64,000 bases of DNA from Pseudomonas sp. ACM7 (GTDB lineage Bacteria; Pseudomonadota; Gammaproteobacteria; Pseudomonadales; Pseudomonadaceae): NCBI RefSeq assembly GCF_004136015.1, contig NZ_CP024866.1:326327-390326 (forward strand), written 5' to 3'. Positions 13,439-21,607 of this stretch are shown one piece after another. Position numbers and translations under genes: made by a program. The notes beneath the pieces are model-generated. The model had not been told where the DNA came from. It saw nothing but the letters and a program-made list of their open reading frames with translations, and ran no database searches. Each line of letters starts with the position of its first letter. Positions within the stretch are counted from its first letter, which is position 1.

Positions 13439-14200
13439 ATGTCCCTACGCACCCTGCTCACCACGTTGCTGCTGAGCTGCAGTTTTTCGGCCATGGCAGC
13501 CACCGAGATCGTGCCACTGAACTACCGTACCAGTGCCGACATGCTGCCGATGGCCCAGGATTTCATCGGCAAGGAGGGCCAGGTCAGCGCCTACGGCAAC
13601 CAACTGATCGTCAATGCCGATCAGCGCAAGATCGACGAACTTAAAGCCTTGATCATGCAACTCGATGTGGCCGCCAAACGTCTGCTGATCACTGTCGACA
13701 CCAACGAAAACAACTTCCAGGGCGATCAGGGTTACTCGGTAAACGGTGCGAAACCGAGCCAGACTCGCATCATCAACCGCAGCACCGACAGCCGTGACGG
13801 CGGGATTCAGCAGATCCAGGCCAGCGAAGGCGCGCCGGCACTGATCCAGGTCGGCCAAAGCGTCCCGCTCACCAGCACTCAGACCGATTCCTACGGCGAC
13901 CTGCGCAGCAAGACCGAATACCGCAACGTCACCCAGGGTTTCTACGTCACCGCCAGCGTCACCGGCGACATCGTTCACTTGGCGATCAGTACCAATCGTG
14001 ACCGCATGAGCCAGGAACGTCCCGATGTAGTGAATGTGCAAAGTACCGACACAACTGTCACGGGACGCTTGGGTGAATGGATCACCCTGGCCGGCATGAA
14101 CCGCCAGACTCAGGCCGACAAACAGGGCCAGACCCGCAGCTACTCGACTCAGGGCCGCGATGACATGACCCTACGGGTGAAAATCGATACTTTGGACTAA
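13439..14200 (+). CDS. Exported protein with secretin N-domain-like fold
   Basis: 253 residues from the ATG at 13439, with GGAG upstream. A clear signal peptide (MSLRTLLTTLLLSCSFSAMA, about 1-20) is followed by IVPLNYRTSADMLPMAQDFI and DQRKIDELKALIMQLDVAAKRLLITV, the pattern of secretin/NolW N1-type subdomains (a short beta-alpha-beta unit that ends by pairing with the next domain). The rest is Gln/Ser/Thr-rich and ends with GRLGEWITLAGM and a beta-strand-rich tail like the start of a secretin barrel. It is too short to form a secretin pore. No pilus or secretion genes lie nearby, so its job is unknown. It is conserved at this place in pseudomonads by my recollection. Confidence 0.82.
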   Translation: MSLRTLLTTLLLSCSFSAMAATEIVPLNYRTSADMLPMAQDFIGKEGQVSAYGNQLIVNADQRKIDELKALIMQLDVAAKRLLITVDTNENNFQGDQGYSVNGAKPSQTRIINRSTDSRDGGIQQIQASEGAPALIQVGQSVPLTSTQTDSYGDLRSKTEYRNVTQGFYVTASVTGDIVHLAISTNRDRMSQERPDVVNVQSTDTTVTGRLGEWITLAGMNRQTQADKQGQTRSYSTQGRDDMTLRVKIDTLD

Positions 14201-14240
14201 ACCACCGAAAACTGACTGATTAGTCGTATTAGACCAAAGA

Positions 14241-14266
14241 TGTAGTGCCATAAAAAAAGCACTACA
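14241..14266. promoter_or_regulatory. Perfect palindrome upstream of the aceA promoter, RccR-type operator candidate
   Basis: TGTAGTGC and its exact reverse complement GCACTACA are separated by 10 bases and end 6 bases before the -35 element of the aceA promoter. TGTAGT/ACTACA half-sites are, as I recall, those of the RpiR-family regulator RccR, which controls glyoxylate-shunt and pyruvate genes in P. fluorescens. Assignment to RccR is inference. It has no T-tract, so it is not a good terminator on the plus strand. Confidence 0.6.
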
Positions 14267-14272
14267 AAACGT

Positions 14273-14301
14273 TTGACGATACAAAAAAGCAAAGGCATGA
14301 T
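14273..14301 (+). promoter_or_regulatory. Candidate sigma70 promoter for aceA
   Basis: TTGACG (14273-14278), a 17-base spacer and CATGAT (14296-14301) match 5/6 and 4/6. The expected start is near 14308, giving a leader of about 390 bases. Confidence 0.6.
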
Positions 14302-14307
14302 GGCCTC

Positions 14308-14698
14308 GCTCCCGCTAATCAGGGGCCCTGGCAAGGGCCTTCGAGGCGCCGTTCGCACCTACCCCGCGAGCCGCTTCGTGTCTGTACCGCCCACAAGGTG
14401 TGTTTGACGAGGTTGCCGACTGGAACGAAGTTGTCCCGAGGGACGGAAGCGTAATTAGGTAACCCGGCTCCACACTGAAGTTCGTACCAAGGCCCACGAC
14501 GCCCGAATGCGCTCGCCAGTTCGCCCTTACCTGCTCACTTCCCCTCGAGCCCATCGTTCATCCCGTCGCCATCCCCGCCGAATCCGACTTGACCACCTAA
14601 GCTTCTGGTCAGCGAGCAGCCTTTTACGCACGTCTTAATGCGTACTTGGCAGGAGCAGGAATTTTCCACCCCAGACCTATGCGACGAGGTTTATCTCC
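14308..14698 (+). other. Long GC-rich leader of aceA, no supported gene
   Basis: About 390 bases between the predicted start of transcription and the aceA start codon. It holds no frame with a ribosome-binding site. Local hairpins are visible: GGCCCTGGCAAGGGCC near 14332-14347 and GTCCCGAGGGAC near 14432-14443. It could be a regulated 5' untranslated region or contain a small RNA. I recognise no known riboswitch class. Confidence 0.45.
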
Positions 14699-16024
14699 AT
14701 GGCACTGACACGCGAACAGCAAATTGCAGCCCTCGAAAAAGATTGGGCTGAAAACCCACGCTGGAAAGGCGTGACACGCGCTTACTCCGCTGCTGACGTC
14801 GTCCGCCTGCGTGGCTCGGTTCAACCTGAGCACACCTTTGCAAAACTGGGCGCCGAGAAGCTCTGGAACCTGGTGACCCAGGGTGCCAAGCCGTCCTTCC
14901 GTCCTGATAAAGATTTCGTCAACTGCATGGGCGCCCTGACCGGCGGCCAGGCTGTACAACAAGTTAAAGCCGGTATCCAGGCGATCTACCTGTCGGGCTG
15001 GCAAGTCGCTGCGGACAACAACTCCGCCGAATCGATGTACCCGGACCAGTCGCTGTACCCGGTGGATTCGGTTCCAACCGTGGTCAAGCGCATCAACAAC
15101 TCGTTCCGTCGTGCTGACCAGATCCAGTGGAAAGCCGGTAAAGGCCCGGGCGACGAAGGCTACATCGACTACTTCGCTCCAATCGTGGCGGACGCTGAAG
15201 CCGGTTTCGGCGGCGTACTGAACGCTTACGAGCTGATGAAGAGCATGATCGAAGCAGGCGCCGCCGGTGTTCACTTCGAAGACCAACTGGCTTCCGTGAA
15301 AAAATGTGGCCACATGGGCGGCAAGGTACTGGTTCCTACCCAGGAAGCTGTACAGAAGCTGACCGCTGCCCGTCTGGCGGCTGACGTTGCCGGTACTCCG
15401 ACCATCATCCTGGCTCGTACCGACGCTAACGCGGCTGACCTGCTGACTTCCGATTGCGACCCGTACGACCAGCCGTTCGTGACTGGCGAACGTACCCAGG
15501 AAGGCTTCTACAAAGTGCGCGCCGGCCTGGACCAGGCGATCGCTCGCGGCCTGGCTTACGCTCCGTACGCCGACCTGATCTGGTGCGAAACCGCCAAGCC
15601 GGATCTGGACGAGGCTCGTCGCTTCGCTGAAGCGATCAAAAAGGAATACCCGGACCAACTGCTGTCGTACAACTGCTCGCCTTCCTTCAACTGGAAGAAA
15701 AACCTGGACGACGCGACCATCGCCAAGTTCCAGCGCGAACTGTCTGCCATGGGTTACAAGCACCAGTTCATCACCCTGGCCGGCATTCACAACATGTGGC
15801 ACAGCATGTTCAACCTGGCGCACGACTACGCCCGTAACGACATGACCGCCTACGTGAAGCTGCAAGAGCAAGAGTTCGCTGACGCTGCCAAGGGTTACAC
15901 CTTCGTGGCTCACCAGCAGGAAGTGGGCACCGGCTACTTCGACGACATGACCACTGTGATTCAAGGTGGCTCGTCTTCGGTAACCGCGCTGACCGGTTCG
16001 ACTGAAGAAGAACAGTTCCACTGA
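14699..16024 (+). CDS. aceA: Isocitrate lyase
   Basis: 441 residues; the start ATGGCACTG is preceded by ACGAGGT. AceA splits isocitrate into glyoxylate and succinate, the first step of the glyoxylate shunt needed for growth on acetate and fatty acids. The catalytic KKCGHMGGK motif is visible, as are [18 protein letters not shown] (magnesium/substrate region) and [13 protein letters not shown] near the C terminus. Length and sequence fit the shorter E. coli-like form. It competes for isocitrate with the icd and idh products encoded 7-11 kb away, and is flanked by its own promoter and terminator. Confidence 0.98.
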   Translation: MALTREQQIAALEKDWAENPRWKGVTRAYSAADVVRLRGSVQPEHTFAKLGAEKLWNLVTQGAKPSFRPDKDFVNCMGALTGGQAVQQVKAGIQAIYLSGWQVAADNNSAESMYPDQSLYPVDSVPTVVKRINNSFRRADQIQWKAGKGPGDEGYIDYFAPIVADAEAGFGGVLNAYELMKSMIEAGAAGVHFEDQLASVKKCGHMGGKVLVPTQEAVQKLTAARLAADVAGTPTIILARTDANAADLLTSDCDPYDQPFVTGERTQEGFYKVRAGLDQAIARGLAYAPYADLIWCETAKPDLDEARRFAEAIKKEYPDQLLSYNCSPSFNWKKNLDDATIAKFQRELSAMGYKHQFITLAGIHNMWHSMFNLAHDYARNDMTAYVKLQEQEFADAAKGYTFVAHQQEVGTGYFDDMTTVIQGGSSSVTALTGSTEEEQFH

Positions 16025-16090
16025 TCCGATTCGCCTGAGCAAACGGCCGTTGCGGACCGGATAGAAAGCTAACCGCAACGTCGCACATCT

Positions 16091-16121
16091 GACGCCCCGA
16101 CTGGTTCGGGGCGTTTTTTTT
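16091..16121 (+). terminator. aceA terminator
   Basis: ACGCCCCGACTGGTTCGGGG followed by CG and eight T residues is a strong intrinsic terminator about 70 bases after the aceA stop. Confidence 0.93.
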
Positions 16122-16151
16122 GCCTGCGACTCAACAACCACCACCGAATCC

Positions 16152-16240
16152 TGTGGGAGCGAGCTTGCTCGCGATAGCGGAATGTCAGTCAGTACAACTT
16201 CGACTGGACGGCCGCCATCGCGAGCAAGCTCGCTCCCACA
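16152..16240. repeat. REP inverted pair, GTGGGAGCGAGCTTGCTCGCGAT family
   Basis: Arms TGTGGGAGCGAGCTTGCTCG and the reverse complement CGAGCAAGCTCGCTCCCACA flank a loop of about 40 bases with further short pairing (GCGG / CCGC). Confidence 0.93.
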
Positions 16241-16662
16241 TGGATCAGATAACCGCGAGAAAATCATTGATCCAGAGCAGTTTTTCGATCAGGAAAAGAA
16301 GGTAAAACTACCCCGTGCGCTACTTGCAATAACGCGCATATATGACAACTTTCTGGCCACCCACCCGTTAAACAGTTTAAAAACCACCCCAAACAATATT
16401 GATTATCATTTAGACGCAACTATGTTCGTTACATTCCCTACAAAACATAATTGATGAAATGCCAGCTAATGCCCGAACCGCATGGGCTACAGGGTTTTGG
16501 AGGTGCGCTATGTCCTTATTCCTATAAATAATTTCGCTATCTGAATTTTACTTGCACGGTGATGTGCCATAAAATCAGCGGGATTGATTGCTGCGACATA
16601 TCGTCACTGCTTTGTTTCTTTTCAAGCTCAGAGACCTTTGCTCTCTGTTAAGGATTACCAGC
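16241..16662 (+). other. AT-rich upstream region of the nuo operon
   Basis: About 420 bases without a supported gene, clearly richer in A and T than the flanking genes. It holds the nuo promoter candidate at 16547-16575. A partial Fur-box-like stretch (AATATTGATTATCATTTAG, 16395-16413) matches about 13 of 19 consensus positions, too weak to call. Confidence 0.55.
16547..16575 (+). promoter_or_regulatory. Candidate sigma70 promoter for nuoA-N
   Basis: TTTACT (16547-16552), 17 bases, TAAAAT (16570-16575): 4/6 and 5/6 matches. It would give a leader of about 80 bases before nuoA. Confidence 0.5.
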
Positions 16663-17076
16663 ATGCCCGAAGCGACAGGACTCATGGCCCACAACTGGGG
16701 CTTTGCCATTTTCCTTCTGGGCGTCGTCGGCCTTTGTGCCTTCATGCTCGGCGTCTCCAGCCTCCTCGGGTCAAAAGCCTGGGGCCGCAGCAAAAACGAA
16801 CCGTTCGAGTCCGGCATGCTACCTACAGGTGGCGCCCGCTTACGGCTCTCAGCCAAATTCTATCTGGTCGCGATGCTCTTCGTGATCTTCGATATCGAAG
16901 CCCTTTTTCTCTTTGCCTGGTCTGTGTCCGTCCGCGAAAGCGGCTGGACCGGATTCGTCGAAGCTCTCGTTTTCATAGCAATTCTGTTGGCAGGCCTTGT
17001 CTACCTATTCCGAGTGGGCGCCCTTGACTGGGCTCCGGAAGCTCGTCGTAAGCGGCAAGCGAAGCTGAAACAATGA
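16663..17076 (+). CDS. nuoA: NADH-quinone oxidoreductase subunit A
   Basis: 137 residues from the ATG at 16663, with AAGGA eight bases upstream; the 25-residue in-frame extension has no ribosome-binding site. It is a small membrane subunit of complex I with three predicted membrane helices (about 14-34, 65-85 and 95-115). The loop [28 protein letters not shown] is the conserved segment near the quinone entry site. It is the first gene of the 13-gene nuo operon that builds proton-pumping NADH:ubiquinone oxidoreductase in the inner membrane. Confidence 0.97.
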   Translation: MPEATGLMAHNWGFAIFLLGVVGLCAFMLGVSSLLGSKAWGRSKNEPFESGMLPTGGARLRLSAKFYLVAMLFVIFDIEALFLFAWSVSVRESGWTGFVEALVFIAILLAGLVYLFRVGALDWAPEARRKRQAKLKQ

Positions 17077-17086
17077 GGCTTTGGCA

Positions 17087-17761
17087 ATGCAATACAATCT
17101 CACCAGGATCGACCCCGATGCTCCTAACGAGCAGTATCCGATTGGCGAACGGGAAACCGTTTCCGATCCGTTAGAAGATCAAGTCCACAAAAACATTTTC
17201 ATGGGCAAGCTCGAAGACGTGCTTAACGGCACGATCAACTGGGGGCGCAAGAACTCCCTGTGGCCGTATAACTTCGGTCTTTCGTGCTGCTACGTGGAAA
17301 TGACCACCGCCTTCACGGCGCCTCACGACATCGCGCGCTTTGGCGCCGAGGTTATCCGGGCATCGCCGCGTCAGGCGGATTTCATGGTTATCGCCGGTAC
17401 CTGCTTCATCAAGATGGCGCCGATCATTCAGCGTCTCTACGAGCAAATGCTCGAACCTAAATGGGTTATCTCCATGGGTTCGTGCGCCAACTCCGGTGGC
17501 ATGTACGACATCTACTCAGTCGTTCAAGGGGTGGACAAGTTCCTGCCCGTGGACGTCTACGTGCCTGGCTGCCCGCCCCGTCCTGAAGCTTTTCTGCAAG
17601 GCTTGATGCTGTTGCAGGAGTCCATTGGACAGGAGCGTCGTCCGCTTTCCTGGGTCGTTGGCGATCAAGGCGTATACCGCGCCGAGATGCCTTCGCAAAA
17701 GGAACAGCGCCGCGAACAGCGAATCGCAGTCACCAACCTGCGCAGCCCCGACGAAGTCTGA
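17087..17761 (+). CDS. nuoB: NADH-quinone oxidoreductase subunit B
   Basis: 224 residues from the ATG at 17087 ([13 protein letters not shown]), 10 bases after nuoA; the TTG two codons earlier is less likely. NuoB carries the terminal iron-sulfur cluster N2, which passes electrons to quinone. The cluster ligands are visible: the tandem cysteines in [20 protein letters not shown] (here the spacing places a single Cys), [10 protein letters not shown] and [10 protein letters not shown]. It is peripheral-arm, cytoplasmic side. Confidence 0.98.
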   Translation: MQYNLTRIDPDAPNEQYPIGERETVSDPLEDQVHKNIFMGKLEDVLNGTINWGRKNSLWPYNFGLSCCYVEMTTAFTAPHDIARFGAEVIRASPRQADFMVIAGTCFIKMAPIIQRLYEQMLEPKWVISMGSCANSGGMYDIYSVVQGVDKFLPVDVYVPGCPPRPEAFLQGLMLLQESIGQERRPLSWVVGDQGVYRAEMPSQKEQRREQRIAVTNLRSPDEV

Positions 17762-17833
17762 TCCAGACCTGCTTCTTTTATAGAACGAGACACTGGCTTC
17801 ATTCTTTACGTTGACCGAAAGCGATAAATAACC

Positions 17834-19618
17834 ATGACTACAGGCAGTGCTCTGTACATCCCGCCTTATAAGGCAGACGACCAGGATGTGGTCGTCGAAC
17901 TGAACAACCGTTTTGGCCCCGAGGCGTTCACCGCCCAGCCTACCCGCACCGGCATGCCGGTGCTTTGGGTTGCCCGCGCCAAACTCGTCGAAGTCCTGAC
18001 CTTCCTGCGTAACCTGCCCAAGCCGTACGTCATGCTCTATGACCTGCACGGCGTGGACGAGCGTCTGCGCACCAAGCGTCAAGGGCTGCCAAGCGGCGCC
18101 GACTTCACTGTGTTCTATCACTTGATGTCGATCGAACGTAATAGTGACGTAATGATCAAGGTCGCCTTGTCCGAGAGCGACCTCAGCGTGCCGACCGTGA
18201 CCGGCATCTGGCCGAACGCCAACTGGTACGAGCGTGAAGTGTGGGACATGTACGGCATCAACTTTGCCGGTCACCCGCACCTGACCCGCATCATGATGCC
18301 GCCGACCTGGGAAGGTCACCCGCTGCGCAAGGACTTCCCGGCCCGTGCCACCGAGTTCGACCCGTTCAGCCTGACCCTGGCCAAGCAACAGCTTGAAGAA
18401 GAAGCTGCGCGCTTCAAGCCTGAAGACTGGGGCATGAAGCGTTCCGGTGCGAACGAGGACTACATGTTCCTCAACCTCGGTCCTAACCACCCTTCCGCGC
18501 ACGGTGCGTTCCGCATCATTCTGCAGCTGGACGGTGAAGAGATCGTCGATTGCGTGCCGGACGTCGGTTACCACCACCGTGGTGCCGAGAAGATGGCCGA
18601 GCGTCAGTCCTGGCACAGTTTCATTCCGTACACTGACCGTATCGACTACCTCGGCGGCGTGATGAACAACCTGCCGTATGTGCTCTCGGTCGAGAAGCTG
18701 GCCGGCATCAAGGTGCCTGAGAAGGTCGACGTCATCCGCATCATGATGGCCGAGTTCTTCCGGATCACCAGCCACCTGCTGTTCCTGGGGACTTACATCC
18801 AGGACGTCGGCGCCATGACCCCGGTGTTCTTCACGTTCACCGACCGTCAGAAGGCGTACACGGTGATCGAAGCCATTACCGGCTTCCGTCTGCACCCGGC
18901 CTGGTACCGCATCGGTGGCGTCGCTCACGACCTGCCGCGCGGCTGGGAAAAACTGGTGAAAGACTTCATCGAGTGGATGCCAAAGCGTCTGGACGAATAC
19001 CAGAAAGCAGCACTGGACAACAGCATCCTGCGTGGCCGGACCATCGGCGTCGCCGCCTACAACACCAAAGAAGCCCTGGAATGGGGCGTCACCGGTTCCG
19101 GCCTGCGTTCGACCGGTTGCGATTTCGACCTGCGTAAAGCTCGCCCGTACTCCGGTTACGAGAACTTCGAATTCGAAGTGCCGCTGGCCGCCAATGGCGA
19201 TGCCTACGACCGTTGCATCGTGCGTGTCGAAGAAATGCGCCAAAGCCTGAAGATCATCGAGCAGTGCATGCGCAACATGCCGGAAGGCCCGTACAAGGCG
19301 GATCACCCGCTGACCACGCCGCCACCGAAAGAGCGCACCCTGCAGCACATCGAGACCCTGATCACGCACTTCCTGCAAGTTTCGTGGGGTCCGGTCATGC
19401 CGGCCAACGAATCCTTCCAGATGATCGAAGCGACCAAGGGCATCAACAGTTATTACCTGACGAGCGATGGCGGCACCATGAGCTACCGCACCCGGATTCG
19501 CACCCCAAGCTTCCCGCACCTGCAGCAGATCCCTTCGGTGATCAAAGGCAGCATGGTCGCGGACTTGATCGCGTACCTGGGTAGTATCGATTTCGTTATG
19601 GCCGACGTGGACCGCTAA
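17834..19618 (+). CDS. nuoCD: NADH-quinone oxidoreductase fused subunits C and D
   Basis: 594 residues combining the 30-kDa-type NuoC domain (about 1-180, with [22 protein letters not shown]) and the 49-kDa-type NuoD domain (about 205-594, starting [14 protein letters not shown]). NuoD forms part of the quinone pocket; conserved [13 protein letters not shown] and the C-terminal VMADVDR are visible. The C-D fusion is the rule in Pseudomonas and enterobacteria. It sits 72 bases after nuoB. Confidence 0.98.
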   Translation: MTTGSALYIPPYKADDQDVVVELNNRFGPEAFTAQPTRTGMPVLWVARAKLVEVLTFLRNLPKPYVMLYDLHGVDERLRTKRQGLPSGADFTVFYHLMSIERNSDVMIKVALSESDLSVPTVTGIWPNANWYEREVWDMYGINFAGHPHLTRIMMPPTWEGHPLRKDFPARATEFDPFSLTLAKQQLEEEAARFKPEDWGMKRSGANEDYMFLNLGPNHPSAHGAFRIILQLDGEEIVDCVPDVGYHHRGAEKMAERQSWHSFIPYTDRIDYLGGVMNNLPYVLSVEKLAGIKVPEKVDVIRIMMAEFFRITSHLLFLGTYIQDVGAMTPVFFTFTDRQKAYTVIEAITGFRLHPAWYRIGGVAHDLPRGWEKLVKDFIEWMPKRLDEYQKAALDNSILRGRTIGVAAYNTKEALEWGVTGSGLRSTGCDFDLRKARPYSGYENFEFEVPLAANGDAYDRCIVRVEEMRQSLKIIEQCMRNMPEGPYKADHPLTTPPPKERTLQHIETLITHFLQVSWGPVMPANESFQMIEATKGINSYYLTSDGGTMSYRTRIRTPSFPHLQQIPSVIKGSMVADLIAYLGSIDFVMADVDR

Positions 19619-19620
19619 GC

Positions 19621-20118
19621 ATGAACAGCACGCTTATCCAGACAGACCGTTTCGCCCTGAGCGAAACCGAGCGCTCGGCCATCGAGCACGAGCTGCATCA
19701 CTACGAAGACCCGCGCGCGGCGTCGATCGAAGCCCTGAAGATCGTCCAGAAGGAACGTGGCTGGGTGCCTGACGGCGCGCTCTACGCCATCGGCGAAATT
19801 CTTGGCATCCCGGCCAGCGACGTGGAAGGCGTGGCGACGTTCTATAGCCAGATCTTCCGTCAGCCGGTCGGCCGTCACATCATTCGCGTCTGCGACAGCA
19901 TGGTCTGCTACATCGGCGGCCATGAATCCGTTGTCAGCGAAATCCAGAGCAATCTGGGCATCGGGCTGGGTCAGACCACCGCCGACGGTCGTTTCACCCT
20001 GCTGCCGGTCTGCTGCCTCGGCAACTGCGACAAGGCGCCGGCGTTGATGATCGACGACGACACTTTCGGTGATGTGCAGCCTGCCGGCGTTGCCAAATTG
20101 CTCGAGGGCTACGTATGA
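19621..20118 (+). CDS. nuoE: NADH-quinone oxidoreductase subunit E
   Basis: 165 residues, starting 2 bases after the nuoCD stop. This thioredoxin-like subunit carries the 2Fe-2S cluster N1a. The four ligands are visible in [11 protein letters not shown] (two cysteines, the usual CxxxxC) and [14 protein letters not shown] (CCLGNC). It belongs to the NADH-dehydrogenase module with NuoF and NuoG. Its stop overlaps the nuoF start. Confidence 0.98.
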   Translation: MNSTLIQTDRFALSETERSAIEHELHHYEDPRAASIEALKIVQKERGWVPDGALYAIGEILGIPASDVEGVATFYSQIFRQPVGRHIIRVCDSMVCYIGGHESVVSEIQSNLGIGLGQTTADGRFTLLPVCCLGNCDKAPALMIDDDTFGDVQPAGVAKLLEGYV

Positions 20119-21470
20119 CCCTGACTTCCTTCGGTCCAGCCAACCGCATCAAGCGTTCGGCCGAGACTCACCCGCTCACCTGGCGTCTGCGTGACGACGG
20201 CGAAGCTGTCTGGCTCGACGAGTACCAGGCCAAGAACGGTTACGCGGCTGCGCGCAAGGCTTTCGCCGACATGGCTCAGGACGACATCGTCCAGACCGTG
20301 AAAGACTCCGGTCTTAAAGGTCGCGGCGGTGCAGGCTTCCCCACGGGTGTTAAGTGGGGCCTGATGCCCAAAGACGAATCCATCAACATCCGCTATCTGC
20401 TGTGCAACGCGGACGAGATGGAACCGAACACCTGGAAAGACCGCATGTTGATGGAGCAACTGCCCCATCTGCTGATCGAAGGCATGCTGATCAGTGCTCG
20501 CGCGCTGAAAACCTACCGTGGCTACATCTTCTTGCGTGGCGAATACACCACCGCCGCCAAGCACCTGAACCGTGCAGTGGAAGAAGCCAAGGCAGCGGGC
20601 CTTTTGGGTAAAAACATTCTGGGCAGCGGCTTCGATTTCGAGCTGTTCGTCCACACCGGCGCCGGGCGTTACATCTGCGGTGAAGAAACCGCACTGATCA
20701 ACTCCCTCGAAGGCCGCCGCGCCAACCCGCGCTCCAAGCCGCCCTTCCCTGCGGCCGTTGGCGTGTGGGGCAAGCCGACCTGCGTGAACAACGTTGAAAC
20801 CCTGTGCAACGTGCCGGCGATCATTGCCGACGGCGTGGACTGGTACAAATCGTTGGCCCGCGAAGGCAGTGAAGACATGGGCACCAAGCTCATGGGCTTC
20901 TCCGGCAAGGTCAAGAACCCGGGCCTGTGGGAATTGCCGTTCGGCGTCACCGGTCGCGAGTTGTTCGAAGACTACGCCGGCGGCATGCGCGACGGTTACA
21001 AGCTCAAGTGCTGGCAGCCAGGTGGCGCCGGTACCGGTTTCCTGTTGCCGGAACACCTGGACGCACAAATGTACGCCGGCGGCATCGCCAAAGTGGGCAC
21101 CCGTATGGGTACCGGCCTGGCCATGGCGGTGGACGACAGCGTCAACATGGTTTCCCTGCTGCGCAATATGGAAGAGTTCTTCTCCCGCGAATCCTGCGGC
21201 TTCTGCACCCCGTGCCGTGACGGTTTGCCATGGAGCGTCAAGCTGCTGCGCGCCATCGAGAACGGTGAAGGGCAAGCCGGCGATATCGAGACCCTGCTGG
21301 GTCTGGTCGGTTTCCTCGGCCCAGGCAAGACCTTCTGTGCTCACGCACCGGGCGCCGTGGAGCCGTTGGGCAGTGCAATCAAATACTTCCGCCATGAGTT
21401 CGAAGCCGGCATCGCGCCTACCAGCGCCGTCGTCCCGCCTCTGGCAAGGCCGATCGTAGTCGGCGCGTAA
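20115..21470 (+). CDS. nuoF: NADH-quinone oxidoreductase subunit F
   Basis: 451 residues. NuoF binds NADH, FMN and the 4Fe-4S cluster N3 and is the electron entry point of complex I. Visible: the FMN/NADH motif [16 protein letters not shown] (about residues 60-75), [19 protein letters not shown], and the N3 cluster motif [12 protein letters not shown] with the distal Cys in KTFCAHAPG. The start overlaps nuoE by 4 bases (ATGA). Confidence 0.98.
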   Translation: MTLTSFGPANRIKRSAETHPLTWRLRDDGEAVWLDEYQAKNGYAAARKAFADMAQDDIVQTVKDSGLKGRGGAGFPTGVKWGLMPKDESINIRYLLCNADEMEPNTWKDRMLMEQLPHLLIEGMLISARALKTYRGYIFLRGEYTTAAKHLNRAVEEAKAAGLLGKNILGSGFDFELFVHTGAGRYICGEETALINSLEGRRANPRSKPPFPAAVGVWGKPTCVNNVETLCNVPAIIADGVDWYKSLAREGSEDMGTKLMGFSGKVKNPGLWELPFGVTGRELFEDYAGGMRDGYKLKCWQPGGAGTGFLLPEHLDAQMYAGGIAKVGTRMGTGLAMAVDDSVNMVSLLRNMEEFFSRESCGFCTPCRDGLPWSVKLLRAIENGEGQAGDIETLLGLVGFLGPGKTFCAHAPGAVEPLGSAIKYFRHEFEAGIAPTSAVVPPLARPIVVGA

Positions 21471-21478
21471 ACGCTTAA

Positions 21479-21508
21479 AAAAGCGAAGGGTCCGTGCCCT
21501 TCGCTTTG
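21479..21508 (+). terminator. Hairpin inside the nuo operon between nuoF and nuoG
   Basis: AAGCGAAGGG pairs perfectly with CCCTTCGCTT across the loop TCCGTG, 10 bases after the nuoF stop. Only three T residues follow, so it may attenuate or process the mRNA rather than end it. The nuoF-nuoG gap of 137 bases is the longest in the operon. Confidence 0.6.
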
Positions 21509-21607
21509 TCGTGTGATGACGCCGCAAGCGGCTGTGTTGATTCACGCGAATAACAAGATTCCATTAGCCACGCCCGCTGACACCGGGCCAACGAAGAACT
21601 TTGAACC

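Noticed and set aside
14315..14554. Minus-strand 79-codon frame in the aceA leader
   Set aside because: No ribosome-binding site; the region fits an untranslated leader better.
17516..19519. Minus-strand frame opposite nuoCD (and similar ones opposite nuoG, nuoH, nuoL, nuoM, nuoN)
   Set aside because: All mirror well-identified nuo genes and have the His/Gln/Arg-rich composition of antisense translation.
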